Shown: positions 42,885 through 53,157, counted from the stretch's first letter. The stretch: 64,000 bases of DNA from Cryobacterium adonitolivorans (GCF_004402695.1 NZ_SOFL01000053.1:29964-93963), one strand, 5' to 3'. Numbers and translations: made by a program. Notes: a model not told the origin generated them from the sequence alone.

Positions 42885-43886
42885 ATGACGCCGACCACTT
42901 CGCGACTGCTGCTGCTGCTTTCGCTCCTGCAGACCCGGCGGGACTGGCCCGGCGCCCTGCTTGCCGATCGGCTCCAGATCAGTCACCGCACCGTGCGCCG
43001 TGACGTCGACCGTCTCCGCGAGATGGGCTACAGCATCCACGCCATGAAAGGGCCGGACGGCGGCTACCGGCTGGACGCCGGCAGCGAATTGCCGCCGCTC
43101 CTGTTCGATGACGACCAGGTCATCGCCCTGACCGTCGCCCTGCAAGCGGCCACCGTGACCGGTGCCGGCATCGAGGAAGCTGCCCTGCGAGCGCTGACCA
43201 CGATGCGGCAGGTGATGCCCTCGCGCCTCCGCCACCGCCTGGACGCTCTCCAGTTCACGGCGCTCCCCGCCCGCTCGGGCGATGCCGTCACCGACCCGGT
43301 GTTCCCGGATGTTCTCATCGCGCTGTCCGCCGCCATCCGCGCCCGCGAGGTGCTGCGCTTCGATTACGCGAGCCGGCGACCTGTCGACCACACCACCCTG
43401 CCGATTCCGCCTCGGCGGGTCGAACCGCACCACCTCGTCACCTCGAGCGGGCGCTGGTACCTCGTCGGGTGGGACCTCGAGCTGGACGGTTGGCGGATCT
43501 TCCGCGCAGACCGCGTTGCTCCGCGCATCCCCGCCGGACCCCGGTTCACCCCGCGCGAGGTCCCCGGCGGAAACGTGCGCGACTACGTATCGGCGCGGTT
43601 CAAGGGATCGGCACAGGTGAACACCTGGCCCTGCCGCGGCACGGTCATCCTGGGACTGCCGGCCAGCGCGGTTCTGCCGTTCGCCGGCGACGGGATCGTC
43701 GAAGACCTCGGACCCGATCGTTGCCGCTACGAGGTCGGCTCATGGTCGTGGGTGGCGCTGGCCGCGTCGCTGGGCCGGTTCGACAGCACGATCGAGGTCG
43801 TCGGCCCGCCCGAGCTGTCCGCCGCATTCGGGCACCTGGCTGAGCGCTATGCGGCCACCGCGTCCACGGCTCAACCGCCGAGTTGA
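42885..43886 (+). CDS. WYL-domain transcriptional regulator (HTH DeoR-like)
   Basis: This 333-residue regulator has an N-terminal HTH (LLLLSLLQTRRDWPGALLADRLQISHRTVRRDVDRLREMGY) and a central WYL domain (VLRFDYASRR, then SGRWYLVGWDLELDGWRIFRADR) with a C-terminal WCX-like extension. WYL regulators respond to nucleic acid or nucleotide ligands. It is divergent from the PhnB-like VOC gene, sharing about 100 bases of upstream DNA. Confidence 0.9.
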   Translation: MTPTTSRLLLLLSLLQTRRDWPGALLADRLQISHRTVRRDVDRLREMGYSIHAMKGPDGGYRLDAGSELPPLLFDDDQVIALTVALQAATVTGAGIEEAALRALTTMRQVMPSRLRHRLDALQFTALPARSGDAVTDPVFPDVLIALSAAIRAREVLRFDYASRRPVDHTTLPIPPRRVEPHHLVTSSGRWYLVGWDLELDGWRIFRADRVAPRIPAGPRFTPREVPGGNVRDYVSARFKGSAQVNTWPCRGTVILGLPASAVLPFAGDGIVEDLGPDRCRYEVGSWSWVALAASLGRFDSTIEVVGPPELSAAFGHLAERYAATASTAQPPS

Positions 43887-43903
43887 TCCGTGCGTCTATC
43901 CGG

Positions 43904-44926
43904 CTAGCGCTGACTCGGATCCACCTCGGGCTCGACAGCGTCGATCTGCAGGGCGCCATCTCCGGTCGTCAGGGACCAGACGGAGCTGATGTATGCGATG
44001 GCCGCCATGTCGCCGGTGCCGAAGCCCACGTTGAAGCCGCCGTCCAGAACGAGGCCTTCCTCATCGCTGCCGTCGAACAGGCTGGGCGTGCTGTTGCGGA
44101 GTGCATCTTCGGTGAGCACCGCGGTGCCGCGTTCGTTCCGGATGGCAGCGTCCACAATGGCCGCATCCGCGGCGGGGTATGCCGTCGTGAAGCGGGTGCG
44201 CACGACGAGGAGCGGCGTCACCTGGTCCAGGTCCAGGGTGCCGTAGATCTTGTCCACGCTCACCGCTGTGGTGGTCGCCCGCGGGCCACCGACACGGCTC
44301 AGAGGAGGCAGGCTTTGGGTGATGATCACCCCGGCATCCCTGAGCCCGTAGGCCTCCACCAGCGGGGCGAAGCGTTCCTGGGCGGCCGGCGAGAACGCGT
44401 CCTTGGCCGTGTCGAACCAGGCGCTGTCGGCCATCGAGTACTCGTCGAGGCGGCTCGAGTCCAGGCCCTGTCCGGCCACGTACGACAGGGCGGCCTGGTG
44501 CGCGGCCTCAGCGTCCTCGATCGTGAAGCCGTACGTCGCGAGCGACTCGAGGTCGACCACCGATACGTCGAACTGCGCAGCAGCAGCGGCGGGGTCGAGT
44601 GCGGTATGACAGTAGGAGCCGGCGGCATCTGAGACCTGCTCCGTCGCGATGACATCACCCCACGGCCCCTGGCTCTCCGACTCCGGACAGGCCACGGTGG
44701 GCGACGCGAGGGGAGTGGCGGTGGGTGTCGCGCTGGGTGTCGCGCTAATGACCGGCCTCGACGGGCTGCCGCCCTCACCGGCACAACCGGCGAGAACGAG
44801 GACCGCGGCCGCGATGAGTGTGGCCGTCATGGTGGCGCCGGATGGTCGATGCGGCTGCTGAGCCGCCCCCTCCAGCGCAGAGATGAAATCCGTGCTGCGT
44901 GCCGAACGGTGGAATATTCTCGTCAT
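43904..44926 (-). CDS. Hypothetical lipoprotein with long N-terminal extension
   Basis: The ATG at 44926 has AAGGGG about 7 bases upstream and gives 340 residues. A hydrophilic leader of about 32 residues precedes the real lipoprotein signal (TATLIAAAVLVLAGC). If the true start were the internal ATG at 44830 the signal would be normal, but that ATG lacks a ribosome site. The mature part has a Pro/Ser/Thr linker and a domain with one Cys pair (VACPESES ... GSYCHTAL). The family is unrecognised. Confidence 0.75.
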   Translation of the reverse strand: MTRIFHRSARSTDFISALEGAAQQPHRPSGATMTATLIAAAVLVLAGCAGEGGSPSRPVISATPSATPTATPLASPTVACPESESQGPWGDVIATEQVSDAAGSYCHTALDPAAAAAQFDVSVVDLESLATYGFTIEDAEAAHQAALSYVAGQGLDSSRLDEYSMADSAWFDTAKDAFSPAAQERFAPLVEAYGLRDAGVIITQSLPPLSRVGGPRATTTAVSVDKIYGTLDLDQVTPLLVVRTRFTTAYPAADAAIVDAAIRNERGTAVLTEDALRNSTPSLFDGSDEEGLVLDGGFNVGFGTGDMAAIAYISSVWSLTTGDGALQIDAVEPEVDPSQR

Positions 44927-45021
44927 CGTGACCCCTTCGCCGAGCCTAACACCACAGTTTCCCCCGGTCGCGGCATTTTCCCGAATGAGGGCAAATGCGC
45001 GGCCGAGGGCTGCCCGCCGGA

Positions 45022-45597
45022 TCAGTCGAGCATCCGGCGCATGAGGATTCGCGGAAAACCGCCGGCGACGGAATCGGTCTCGGCGGCCTTGATGAATCCG
45101 GCCCGTTCGAACATGCTGCGGGTGCCCACGTAGGCCATGGTGAGGTCCACCCGCTGGCCGCCGTTGTCGACCGGGTAACTCTCCACGCACGGCGCTCCGG
45201 ATGCTCGCGCGTACGCCACGGCGCCCTCGATGAGCGCGGGCGTCACGCCCTGCCTGCGAAAACCGGGGCGCACCCGGATGCACCAAAGCGACCACACCGG
45301 GAGGTCATCCAGATGCGGAATGTTGCGCGAGTTCGCGAACGGATGCAGCTCGGAGCGCGGTGCGATCCCCGCCCAGCCGGCCACCTCGCCGTCGAGGTGA
45401 GCGAGCACGCCGGGGGCGAGGTCTCGGGAGCACAGCTCGTGCACCTTGTCGGCGCGGGCGGTGCCCGCGAGTGCGCGGTTCTCGTTCGAACTCAGGCGCC
45501 AGGACAGGCACCAGCACACCGATGACTCGGGCTTCCTCGGCGTGAACATGGTGGCCATGTCGTCAAAGTCGTGGGCGGGTGCGACCTCTAGTGTCAT
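45022..45597 (-). CDS. GNAT family N-acetyltransferase
   Basis: This 191-residue protein starts at the ATG at 45597 with AAGGGG 6-7 bases upstream. Its acetyl-CoA site is WCIRVRPGFRRQGVTPAL, and the N-terminal part carries CWCLSWRLSS, a feature of one actinobacterial GNAT subgroup. The substrate is unknown. The open frame upstream adds unlikely Pro/Ser residues. Confidence 0.88.
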   Translation of the reverse strand: MTLEVAPAHDFDDMATMFTPRKPESSVCWCLSWRLSSNENRALAGTARADKVHELCSRDLAPGVLAHLDGEVAGWAGIAPRSELHPFANSRNIPHLDDLPVWSLWCIRVRPGFRRQGVTPALIEGAVAYARASGAPCVESYPVDNGGQRVDLTMAYVGTRSMFERAGFIKAAETDSVAGGFPRILMRRMLD

Positions 45598-45757
45598 ACG
45601 ATCCCCTTCGCGCTCGTGGCTGCCTGAATGATATGCAGACGCTCCAGGCCGCAACAAGGGCGTCGGCGCCGACAACTGTTGCCCGTCCGGACAATTGTGG
45701 CCGGTGCGCCGGGATCAATCGTCCGTTCCGGGAACAGTTGCGGGGCGGGCGACGGGG

Positions 45758-46636
45758 CTATTCGCCGGAGAGGGCCAGGTTGACGAACGCGCGCACCGCC
45801 GCGGAGGCCCTGCGCTTGCGGGAAGCGGCCAGGTAGACGGTGAACTCGGGCACGCGGGCCACCGGGATACGGCGCACATTCAGCGCGTCGTGCGCTGCAA
45901 ACTCGGGCAGCAGGGCCACACCGAGGCCGTTGGTCACGTATTCGGCGGCGGTGCCGATGTCGGAGACCTCGATCATCACCCGTCGCTCCACCCCTGCGGC
46001 GGCGAAGGCATCGTCCACGATCTGCCGGCTGGCATAGCCCGGCGGCAGGTCGACGAACTCCTGCCCACCCAGGTCGGCCAACTCCACGCCGTTGGTCGCG
46101 GCCAGCGGATGCCCGGCCGGGACAACGAGCACCATCGGGGACGACGCGATCGGCACGGCGGACAGCGTTCCGGGTACCGCCCCGCTGAGCGCCAGGAAGG
46201 CCAGGTCGAGCTCGCCGCTGGCCAACTCCTCGACGAGGTCGGCCGAGCCCCGCCGGGCCGCGCGCAGCCGCACGCCAACGCCCGGGTGCCCGGTGCGGTA
46301 GAGCCCGAGCAGCCGGGGTACGTTCACGAGCGTCACCGAGGTCATCAGACCGATCACGATGGAGCCGGTGATGGCCTGGGTGGACTGCTGGGCAACGTCC
46401 CGAACCTCGTTGACGGCGTCGAGGGCCCCGCGCACCTTCGGCAGCAGTAGCTCGCCGGTGGAGGTGAGCCGAATCTGCCGGCGGCTGCGGTCGAACAGTT
46501 CCACGCCGAGCTCACTCTCGAGCGAGCGCACTCCGGCGGAGACGGCGGACTGCGCAATGGTGAGCCGCTCGGCCGCCCGGGTGAAGTTGAGCTCGCCGGC
46601 GACGGCGCTGAAGAATTCGAGCTGCCTGAGGTCCAT
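45758..46636 (-). CDS. alsR: LysR-type regulator, probable AlsR
   Basis: This 292-residue LTTR has an N-terminal winged HTH (MDLRQLEFFSAVAGELNFTRAAERLTIAQSAVSAGVRSLE) and a periplasmic-binding-like effector domain. It is divergent from alsS-alsD, the arrangement of Bacillus AlsR, which activates acetoin synthesis at low pH or with acetate. The shared 141-base region holds a T-N11-A palindrome. The name rests on context. Confidence 0.85.
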   Translation of the reverse strand: MDLRQLEFFSAVAGELNFTRAAERLTIAQSAVSAGVRSLESELGVELFDRSRRQIRLTSTGELLLPKVRGALDAVNEVRDVAQQSTQAITGSIVIGLMTSVTLVNVPRLLGLYRTGHPGVGVRLRAARRGSADLVEELASGELDLAFLALSGAVPGTLSAVPIASSPMVLVVPAGHPLAATNGVELADLGGQEFVDLPPGYASRQIVDDAFAAAGVERRVMIEVSDIGTAAEYVTNGLGVALLPEFAAHDALNVRRIPVARVPEFTVYLAASRKRRASAAVRAFVNLALSGE

Positions 46637-46656
46637 TTCCCCATCATCTCACCGAC

Positions 46657-46675
46657 TCATCTCGTGGACAGATGA
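46657..46675. promoter_or_regulatory. LysR-type operator in the alsR-alsS gap
   Basis: TCATCT (46657-46662) and AGATGA (46670-46675) are inverted repeats separated by 7 bases and include a T-N11-A pair (46660 and 46672). A second ATCATCT lies at 46643-46649. The position, just upstream of alsR and about 100 bases before alsS, suits an activator site. Confidence 0.5.
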
Positions 46676-46777
46676 TTGAAATCCGGTATCGGCGTTGTTC
46701 GTTATCGGTTGGGCGGGCACGATGGAGGAAGACGCCGGTTCACGACACGGCGTCACACGCACTACGGGAGGCATGGC

Positions 46778-48517
46778 ATGGCTCAGAACTCATCGGTCCT
46801 CAACGAGAAGGCCGGGGGCAGCGCTGCCGGCGCATTCGGCTCCGGCGCCCTCGGCTCGCCCCGCCGGGCCGGCGACCGCGTCGTCGAATGTCTTGAGGCC
46901 TACGGCGTCAAGTGGATCTTCGGCGTTCCCGGCGCCAAGATCGACCCGGTCTACGACGCCCTCCTCGACGGCGGCCCTCAGCTGATCGTGGTGCGCCACG
47001 AACAGAACGCCGCCTTCATGGCCGCCGCCGTCGGCCGGCTCACCGGCCAACCCGGCGTCGTGCTCGTCACGAGCGGACCCGGCACCGCGAACCTCGCCAC
47101 GGGCCTGCTCACCGCCACCACCGAAGGCGACCCGCTGGTCGCGATCTGTGGCGCGGTTTCCCGTGGCGACAGGCTCAAGCGCACCCACCAGTCGATGGAT
47201 GCGGTGGGCATGCTCACCGCCGTCACCAAGTCAGCCGGCGAGGTGAGCGTCGCCGACAACGTGCCGGAGGCCATCGCCAACGCGTTCCGCCAGGCCACCC
47301 AGGAGCCCAAGGGCGCCGCGGCTGTGGTGCTGCCCTACGACGTGCTCACCGACTCGACCACAGTGTCGATGAAGACCCCGCACTGGGTGCCGCAGCTCGG
47401 TGCCGCCCCTGCGGCGAGCATCACCCGCGCCGCCCAGCTGCTCAAGGACGCCCAGTTCCCGGTGATCCTCGCCGGCGCCCGCGCCGGTTCCGACCGGGCC
47501 GTTGCCGCCCTGCACCGCCTGCTCGGCGCCGCCAAGCTGCCCGTCGTGGAGACCTTCCAGGCCGCCGGAGTGATCTCCCACGAGCTCGAGGAGCACTACC
47601 TCGGCCGCGTCGGTCTGTTCCGCAACCAGCCCGGCGACGTGCTGCTGCACAAGGCCGACCTGATCCTGGCGATCGGCTACGACTTCGTCGAGTACGAACC
47701 GTCCAAGTGGAACAAGGATCACCTGCGCCGCATCATCCACCTCGATGAGCTGTCGGCCGATCTGGACGACTACTACCGCCCCACCGTCGAACTGCGCGGT
47801 GACGTGGCCGAGACCATGGATGCGCTCGCCGGCCAGATCGACGGCCTCACCCTGTCGGCATCCGCCTCCGCGGTCGTCGCCACCGAGCGCGCACGCCTGG
47901 CCGAGGCCGACCTGCCCATCCACCGTGACGACGAGTCGGAGGGCGTGCACCCCGCCGAGCTGACCCTGGCGATGCGGGCCCTGCTGCCCGATGACACCAC
48001 GGTGCTCTGTGACGTGGGATCGCACTACATCTACATGGCCAGGCACTTCCGCACTTACCACCCGCGCACCCTGCTGTTTTCGAACGGCCAGCAGACCCTT
48101 GGCGTGGCGCTGCCCTGGGCGATCGCCGCGACGCTGGTGCGCCCCGGCACCCCGGTGGTCTCGGTGTCCGGCGACGGCGGCTTCCTCTACTCCGCCATGG
48201 AGCTGGAGACCGCCGTGCGGCTCGGCTCGAAATTCACCCACATCATTTTCAACGACGGCACCTACGACATGGTCGCCTTCCAGCAGCAGGGCAAGTACGG
48301 CCGTACCTCCGGCGTGCAGCTCGGCGATTACGACGCCGTCAAGTACGCCGAATCGTTCGGCGCCTACGGCTACCGGGTCACCCACCTCGACGACTTCGCC
48401 GCGGTGCTCGAACAGGCCATGAACGACGACGGTCCGAGCATCATCGACGTGCGGGTGGACTACCGCAACAACAGGGATGAGCTCATGGCCGATCTGGAAA
48501 GCGACGTGCTGCTGTGA
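46778..48517 (+). CDS. alsS: Alpha-acetolactate synthase, catabolic type
   Basis: This 579-residue ThDP enzyme joins two pyruvates to acetolactate. Glu in [11 protein letters not shown] activates ThDP, and the ThDP-Mg motif is [12 protein letters not shown] followed by FNDGTYDMV. The [13 protein letters not shown] segment and lack of a transit or regulatory subunit gene fit the FAD-independent AlsS type. The ATG at 46778 has GGGAGG 7 bases upstream; the frame further upstream is Arg/His-rich noncoding. It overlaps alsD by four bases. Confidence 0.95.
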   Translation: MAQNSSVLNEKAGGSAAGAFGSGALGSPRRAGDRVVECLEAYGVKWIFGVPGAKIDPVYDALLDGGPQLIVVRHEQNAAFMAAAVGRLTGQPGVVLVTSGPGTANLATGLLTATTEGDPLVAICGAVSRGDRLKRTHQSMDAVGMLTAVTKSAGEVSVADNVPEAIANAFRQATQEPKGAAAVVLPYDVLTDSTTVSMKTPHWVPQLGAAPAASITRAAQLLKDAQFPVILAGARAGSDRAVAALHRLLGAAKLPVVETFQAAGVISHELEEHYLGRVGLFRNQPGDVLLHKADLILAIGYDFVEYEPSKWNKDHLRRIIHLDELSADLDDYYRPTVELRGDVAETMDALAGQIDGLTLSASASAVVATERARLAEADLPIHRDDESEGVHPAELTLAMRALLPDDTTVLCDVGSHYIYMARHFRTYHPRTLLFSNGQQTLGVALPWAIAATLVRPGTPVVSVSGDGGFLYSAMELETAVRLGSKFTHIIFNDGTYDMVAFQQQGKYGRTSGVQLGDYDAVKYAESFGAYGYRVTHLDDFAAVLEQAMNDDGPSIIDVRVDYRNNRDELMADLESDVLL

Positions 48518-49275
48518 ACAACCTCCCCGTTTCGCACCAGCCCGCGTCGAATTTCACCGTGTCCAGGCACGAGATCTTCCAGACCAGCCTGATGAGCGCG
48601 CTGCTCGACGGCGTTTATGAGGGCGAGATGACGGTGCGCGATCTGCTCGGCCACGGCAGCTTCGGCATCGGCACCTTCAACGGCCTCGACGGCGAGATGC
48701 TCATCGTCGACGGCAGTTGCTACCAGCTGCGCGCCGACGGAGGGGTCACCAAGGCCGACCTGGGCGCTTATACCCCGTACGCGGTGGTGACGAACTTCGT
48801 GCCGCACATCGAGAGCCAGCTGCCCGACAACGTGGTGCGCGCCGAGGCATCAGCGTTCATCGACCACATGACGGCATCCGAGAACTACATGTACGCGTTG
48901 CGCATCGACGGCGACTTCGAGTGGATCCGGATGCGCACCGTCGTGAAGCAGCAGAAGCCGTACCGCCCGATGGTGGAGGCGACAGACGAAGACGCCATCG
49001 TCGAGCTGCACGACGTGTCCGGCTCCCTCGTCGGCTTCCGCACGCCGCTCTACGAGCAGGGCATCGGCGTGCCCGGCTGCCACACCCACTTCATCACCGA
49101 CGACCGCACCGGCGGCGGCCACGTGCTCGACTTCAAGCTGAGGAGCGGCAGCGCGGCGCTCTGCCTGGGCACCGACCTGCGCCTGCAGCTGCCGCTGACG
49201 GATGCGTTCCGCGACGCCAACCTGTCGCCGGACGACCTCGCCCGGCAGCTGGCGAAGACCGAGCAGCACGCCTGA
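48514..49275 (+). CDS. alsD: Alpha-acetolactate decarboxylase
   Basis: This 253-residue enzyme converts acetolactate to acetoin. It shows the family's [21 protein letters not shown], the zinc-site region [23 protein letters not shown] with the three His, and the [12 protein letters not shown] loop. GTG overlap with alsS gives tight coupling. Together with AlsS it diverts pyruvate into neutral acetoin; no butanediol dehydrogenase lies next to it. Confidence 0.95.
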   Translation: MNNLPVSHQPASNFTVSRHEIFQTSLMSALLDGVYEGEMTVRDLLGHGSFGIGTFNGLDGEMLIVDGSCYQLRADGGVTKADLGAYTPYAVVTNFVPHIESQLPDNVVRAEASAFIDHMTASENYMYALRIDGDFEWIRMRTVVKQQKPYRPMVEATDEDAIVELHDVSGSLVGFRTPLYEQGIGVPGCHTHFITDDRTGGGHVLDFKLRSGSAALCLGTDLRLQLPLTDAFRDANLSPDDLARQLAKTEQHA

Positions 49276-49295
49276 TCGGCGTGCGCTCCACTGCT

Positions 49296-49323
49296 CGCCG
49301 GGGCCGCTCCAGAGGCCCCGGCG
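49296..49323 (+). terminator. GC-rich hairpin after alsD
   Basis: A 10-bp perfect stem (CGCCGGGGCC with GGCCCCGGCG) closes an 8-base loop 20 bases after the alsD stop. It lacks a T tract, as is usual for actinobacterial terminators. Confidence 0.6.
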
Positions 49324-49353
49324 CAGGCGCTGGTCGGGCCGGGCAGCTGGCGC

Positions 49354-49359
49354 TACCGT
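49354..49359 (+). promoter_or_regulatory. -10 box (TACCGT) for the DUF1801 gene
   Basis: TACCGT lies 6 bases before the ATG at 49366. The intervening AGGGGC could also act as a weak ribosome site. Confidence 0.4.
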
Positions 49360-49365
49360 AGGGGC

Positions 49366-49851
49366 ATGGCCACAGGAACCCCCGCTGACCGCACCGACCA
49401 CGATGCCGCCGACGCCGAGGTGCGCGCCTTCGTCGACGCAGTGCCAGGAGCCACCCGACGCCGCGACGCGGAAAGGCTACTCGAGCTGTTCGGGCGCATC
49501 ACCCATGAGCCGGCACGCATGTGGTACTCGACGATCATCGGCTTCGGCAGCTACCACTACAGGTACGACAGCGGGCGGGAGGGCGACGCCGGCGCTGCCG
49601 GGTTCTCGCCCCGCGAGACGTCGAGCACGATCTACCTGCCCGACGGGGTCGGCGCCCACGCCGAGGCACTGGCCACGCTCGGCCCGCACAAGACCGGGCT
49701 GGTCTGCCTGTACATCACCGACCTCACCAAGGTCGACCTCCGCGTGCTCGAAGACATTGTGACGTCGTCGTACCTCGCCGTCACCGCGGGGGTGTTCGCG
49801 AGCCGGGCCAAGGAGTCCGCGGCGCACGCTGCCGATCCCGCGGCCGAGTAG
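49366..49851 (+). CDS. DUF1801 family protein
   Basis: This 161-residue soluble protein has the DUF1801 pattern: an N-terminal helix pair (RRRDAERLLELFGRIT), MWYSTIIGFGSYHYRYDSG in the middle and KTGLVCLYITDLTKVDL near the end. Members adopt a small alpha/beta fold of unknown function. It appears to be a lone gene after the als operon. Confidence 0.9.
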   Translation: MATGTPADRTDHDAADAEVRAFVDAVPGATRRRDAERLLELFGRITHEPARMWYSTIIGFGSYHYRYDSGREGDAGAAGFSPRETSSTIYLPDGVGAHAEALATLGPHKTGLVCLYITDLTKVDLRVLEDIVTSSYLAVTAGVFASRAKESAAHAADPAAE

Positions 49852-49905
49852 CGTCTCCGCCGAGTAGCCACTTCGCCGAGTTGCTATACGGTAACTCGCG
49901 AGCTG

Positions 49906-50535
49906 CTAGTGGCCGCGGGCGAGCCAGTCGGGCAGGTCGGGCGCCTCAGCGCCGATGGTGGTCGACTCGCCGTGGCCGGTGTTCACCACGGTCTCGGCGG
50001 GCAGGGTGAGCAGTTTCGTCGTGATCGACTCGATGATCGTGTGGAAGTCGCTGTAGGAGCGGCCGGTGGCGCCGGGCCCGCCGAGGAAAAGCGTGTCCCC
50101 GCTGAACAGGGTGCCGAACGCCGGCGCGTAGAAGCACACCGAACCGGGGGAGTGACCCGGCGCGTGGATGACCTCCAGCTCGATGCCGGCCACGGCGATA
50201 CGGTCGCCGTCGGTAAGCTCACGGTTCGGCGCGGCATCCGGGTACACGACCTCCCAGAGCATCCGGTCGTCCGGGTGCAGGTAGAGCGGCGCATCCGTCG
50301 CGGCCGACACCGCGCCGGCGGCACCGATGTGGTCATTGTGCGCGTGGGTGCTCAGAATCCCGAGCAGCGTGCGTCCGCCGACCGCCCCGAGGATCGCGTC
50401 GGCGTTGTGGGCGGCGTCGATGACGATGCATTCGGTGTCGTCGCCGACGATCCAGACGTTGTTCTCCAACGCCCAGCTGCCGCCGTCGAGGTCGAAGGTG
50501 CCCTCGGTGACGAGGTGTTCGATGCGTGCGGTCAT
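49906..50535 (-). CDS. MBL-fold hydrolase partnered with mycothiol formaldehyde dehydrogenase
   Basis: This 209-residue metallo-beta-lactamase-fold protein has HAHNDH (zinc ligands), the distal GHSPGSVCFY, FSGDTLF and a C-terminal GHG. Its start overlaps the stop of the dehydrogenase gene. The same pair occurs next to mscR in mycobacteria, where the hydrolase is thought to process formyl-mycothiol or a related thioester. That role is inferred from this pairing. Confidence 0.92.
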   Translation of the reverse strand: MTARIEHLVTEGTFDLDGGSWALENNVWIVGDDTECIVIDAAHNADAILGAVGGRTLLGILSTHAHNDHIGAAGAVSAATDAPLYLHPDDRMLWEVVYPDAAPNRELTDGDRIAVAGIELEVIHAPGHSPGSVCFYAPAFGTLFSGDTLFLGGPGATGRSYSDFHTIIESITTKLLTLPAETVVNTGHGESTTIGAEAPDLPDWLARGH

Positions 50536-51629
50536 CAGAGCACCACCACCGAGCGCAGCACGTCGCCGGACGCCATCTTGGCGAAGGCCGCCTCGATCTC
50601 GTCGATGCGGATGCGTTCGCTGACGAAGTCGGCCAGCGGCAGCCGGCCCTGCAGGTAGAGCTCGGTGAGCATCGGGAAGTCCCGTTCGGGCAGGCAGTCG
50701 CCGTACCAGGAACTCTTGAGCGAACCGCCGCGGCCGAACACATCCAGAAGCGGGATCTCGAGCATCATCTCGGGGGTCGGCACTCCCACCAGCACCACGG
50801 TGCCGGCCAGGTCACGGGCGTAGAACGCCTGCCGCCACGTTTCAGGGCGACCGACGGCGTCGATGACGACGTCGGCGCCGAAGCCGCCGGTGAGGGCCTG
50901 CACGGCCGCGACCACGCCGTCTTCGTCGAGCCCGGCGGAGTCGATGGTGTGCGTGGCGCCGAACTCGGTGGCCTTGGCCAGTTTCTTGGCGTCGCGGTCG
51001 ATCGCGATGATGGTGCTCGCGCCGGCCAGCTTTGCGCCGACCACCGCTGCGTCACCCACGCCGCCGCAGCCGATCACGGCCACGGAGTCGCCCGCGCTGA
51101 CGTTGCCGGTGTTCAAGGCGGCGCCGATGCCGGCCATGATGCCGCAGCCGAGGAGCCCGACCGCGGCCGGGTCGGCATCCGGGTTGACCTTTGTGCACTG
51201 GCGTTCGTGCACGAGGGTCTTCTCGGCGAACGCGCCGATACCCAGCGCCGGGCTGAGCTCGGTGCCGTCGACAAGGGTCATCTTCTGGCCGGCGTTGAAG
51301 GTGTTGAAGCAGTACCAGGGTTCGGCGCGCTTGCAGGCCCGGCAGTCGCCACAGACGGCGCGCCAGTTGAGCACGACGAAGTCGCCGACGGCCACGTGGG
51401 TGACGCCGTCGCCGATGATGCTCACCCGGCCGGCGGCCTCGTGGCCGAGCAGGAAGGGGAAGTCGTCATTGATGCCGCCCTCCTTGTAATGGAAGTCGGT
51501 GTGGCAGACACCGCAGGTGTCGATGTCGACGACGACCTCACCCGGTCCGGGATCGGGGATGACGATGTCGGTGAGCTCAACGGGAGCCCCCTTCGAGCGG
51601 GCGATCGCGCCTTGAACGGTGATGGGCAT
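50535..51629 (-). CDS. mscR: S-(hydroxymethyl)mycothiol dehydrogenase
   Basis: This 364-residue zinc-dependent alcohol dehydrogenase has the catalytic-zinc [13 protein letters not shown] and GHEAAGRV, the structural-zinc four-Cys lobe ([15 protein letters not shown]) and the NAD fold [15 protein letters not shown]. It matches the actinobacterial formaldehyde-detoxifying enzymes that use mycothiol. The ATG at 51629 has GAGGAG 5-6 bases upstream. Coupling to the MBL hydrolase supports the assignment over a general alcohol dehydrogenase. Confidence 0.92.
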   Translation of the reverse strand: MPITVQGAIARSKGAPVELTDIVIPDPGPGEVVVDIDTCGVCHTDFHYKEGGINDDFPFLLGHEAAGRVSIIGDGVTHVAVGDFVVLNWRAVCGDCRACKRAEPWYCFNTFNAGQKMTLVDGTELSPALGIGAFAEKTLVHERQCTKVNPDADPAAVGLLGCGIMAGIGAALNTGNVSAGDSVAVIGCGGVGDAAVVGAKLAGASTIIAIDRDAKKLAKATEFGATHTIDSAGLDEDGVVAAVQALTGGFGADVVIDAVGRPETWRQAFYARDLAGTVVLVGVPTPEMMLEIPLLDVFGRGGSLKSSWYGDCLPERDFPMLTELYLQGRLPLADFVSERIRIDEIEAAFAKMASGDVLRSVVVL

Positions 51630-51727
51630 TGAGCTCCTCGTGAGTTGCCGGGGCAGCCGATGTGGCAGGCATCCAACCTAGCGAAGCATCCTGACCGGGT
51701 GCTGGCCGGCGGGTGCCCGCGAGCCGG

Positions 51728-52777
51728 TCAGCGGCTGGCTCGCGACCAGTCCAGCAGCTTCTCGACCGGCCAGGTGTTGACGATCCGCTCGGCGGGCACC
51801 CCGTTCGCTGCGGCGCGTTCGGCTCCGTAGGCCAGGAAATCCAGGTGGCCGGGGGCATGCGCATCGCTGTCGATGCTGAATAGGCAGCCGGCCGCCAGTG
51901 CCAGCGCGATGAGATCGTCCGGTGGGTCCTGGCGCTCCGGTCGGGAGTTGATTTCCACCGCCACGGCGTTCTCGGCGCACGCGGCGAAAACCCGGGCGGC
52001 GTCGAAGCTCGACGGCGGCCGGGTGCCGCGCGACCCTGTCACCAGGCGGCCAGTGCAGTGCCCGAGCACGTTGGTGTGGGCTTCACGGATGCCGGCGAGC
52101 ATCCGGCGGGTCATGCTCAGCGAGTCGGCGCGCAGTTTAGAGTGCACGCTGGCGACGACCACATCGAGCCGGTCCATTAGCGCAGGGTCCTGGTCGAGCT
52201 CGCCGTTTTCGAGGATGTCGACCTCTATACCGCTAAGCAGCCGGAAGCCCGCGCCCGCCGTATCGCCCGCTGTCCCGCCGGCGGTCCCGCCGGCGTTGAG
52301 CGAGGCGACCAGGTCGAGCTGTTCTTCGAGCCGGTCGGCGGTCAGGCCGTGCGCGACCGTGAGGCTCGGCGAATGGTCGGTCAGGGTCAGGTACTCGCGG
52401 CCCAGCAGCCGCGCCGCGGTGATCATGAGGTTGATCGACGTGGTGCCGTCCGACCAGTCGCTGTGCGTGTGCAGGTCGCCGCGAAGCAGCGCAAGCACCT
52501 CGCCGCCGCCGGGGGCGAGGGGCTCGGCACCGCGCCGGCGCAGGTTGTCGAGGTAGTCGGGCAGGCCGTACAGCGACTGCCCGATCACCTCGGCCGTGCG
52601 ACCGCCGATGCCCTTCATCGCCCGTAGCCGGCCGTCGTGCACCCGGTCGGCGAGCTCGGCCGGGTCGAGGTCGCTGATGAGGGACGCTGCCCTCCGGAAG
52701 GCCTGCACCTTGAAGGTCGGGGCGAGGTCCCGTTCCAGCCAGAAGGCGATCTCGCTAAGGGCATCGACGGCATCCAT
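51728..52777 (-). CDS. PHP-domain metal hydrolase with N-terminal HhH region (PolX-like without polymerase)
   Basis: Residues 1-80 form a helix-hairpin-helix-like region (VQAFRRAASLISDL ... GRLRAMKGIGGRTAEVIGQSL), as found at the start of family X DNA polymerases. Residues from about 115 on form a PHP domain (GDLHTHSDWSDGTTSI, LTDHSPSLTVAHGL, SIDSDAHAPGHLDFL) with most metal ligands. The polymerase palm is missing. Actinobacterial proteins of this build are annotated as PHP-domain proteins; phosphoesterase or DNA-end processing activity is plausible. Confidence 0.9.
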   Translation of the reverse strand: MDAVDALSEIAFWLERDLAPTFKVQAFRRAASLISDLDPAELADRVHDGRLRAMKGIGGRTAEVIGQSLYGLPDYLDNLRRRGAEPLAPGGGEVLALLRGDLHTHSDWSDGTTSINLMITAARLLGREYLTLTDHSPSLTVAHGLTADRLEEQLDLVASLNAGGTAGGTAGDTAGAGFRLLSGIEVDILENGELDQDPALMDRLDVVVASVHSKLRADSLSMTRRMLAGIREAHTNVLGHCTGRLVTGSRGTRPPSSFDAARVFAACAENAVAVEINSRPERQDPPDDLIALALAAGCLFSIDSDAHAPGHLDFLAYGAERAAANGVPAERIVNTWPVEKLLDWSRASR

Positions 52778-52836
52778 GCAGCCATGATCGGCCCGAACCG
52801 GCAGAAACGGGACCCCGCCTGGCGAAGAAAACGGGG

Positions 52837-53157
52837 TCAGGCCACGTCGACGTGGGCCACCCTAAGTTCGCGGTCAATGAGGGACGCGTCGTCTTGGACG
52901 TAGAAGGCCGTCAGTTCGATGTCCTCGCCGGCGAAGGCGGCAATGTCGGCGTGTGTGCGCCAGAACGAGATCGTGCGCACCGCGCACCGGCCGTCGGGCA
53001 AGTCTCTGAACACCATCGTGGCGCCGAGATTCCCCGGGGTCGCCCTGCAGCCGGCGAGCCCGGGGCGTTCCAGATACGCCGTGTAGGAGGCGCGGTCGGG
53101 CGGCCTGATCCAACCGGTCCAGCTGCAGATCACGCTTCCCGCGGGGATGTCGAACAT
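52837..53157 (-). CDS. ABM-like (dimeric alpha-beta barrel) small protein
   Basis: This 106-residue protein starts at the ATG at 53157 with AGAGAGG 7-8 bases upstream. The sequence MFDIPAGSVICSWTGWIRP, then MVFRDLPDGRCAVRTISFWRTHADIAAFAGEDIE, is the beta-alpha-beta pattern of antibiotic-biosynthesis-monooxygenase-type proteins. Function is unknown. Confidence 0.8.
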   Translation of the reverse strand: MFDIPAGSVICSWTGWIRPPDRASYTAYLERPGLAGCRATPGNLGATMVFRDLPDGRCAVRTISFWRTHADIAAFAGEDIELTAFYVQDDASLIDRELRVAHVDVA

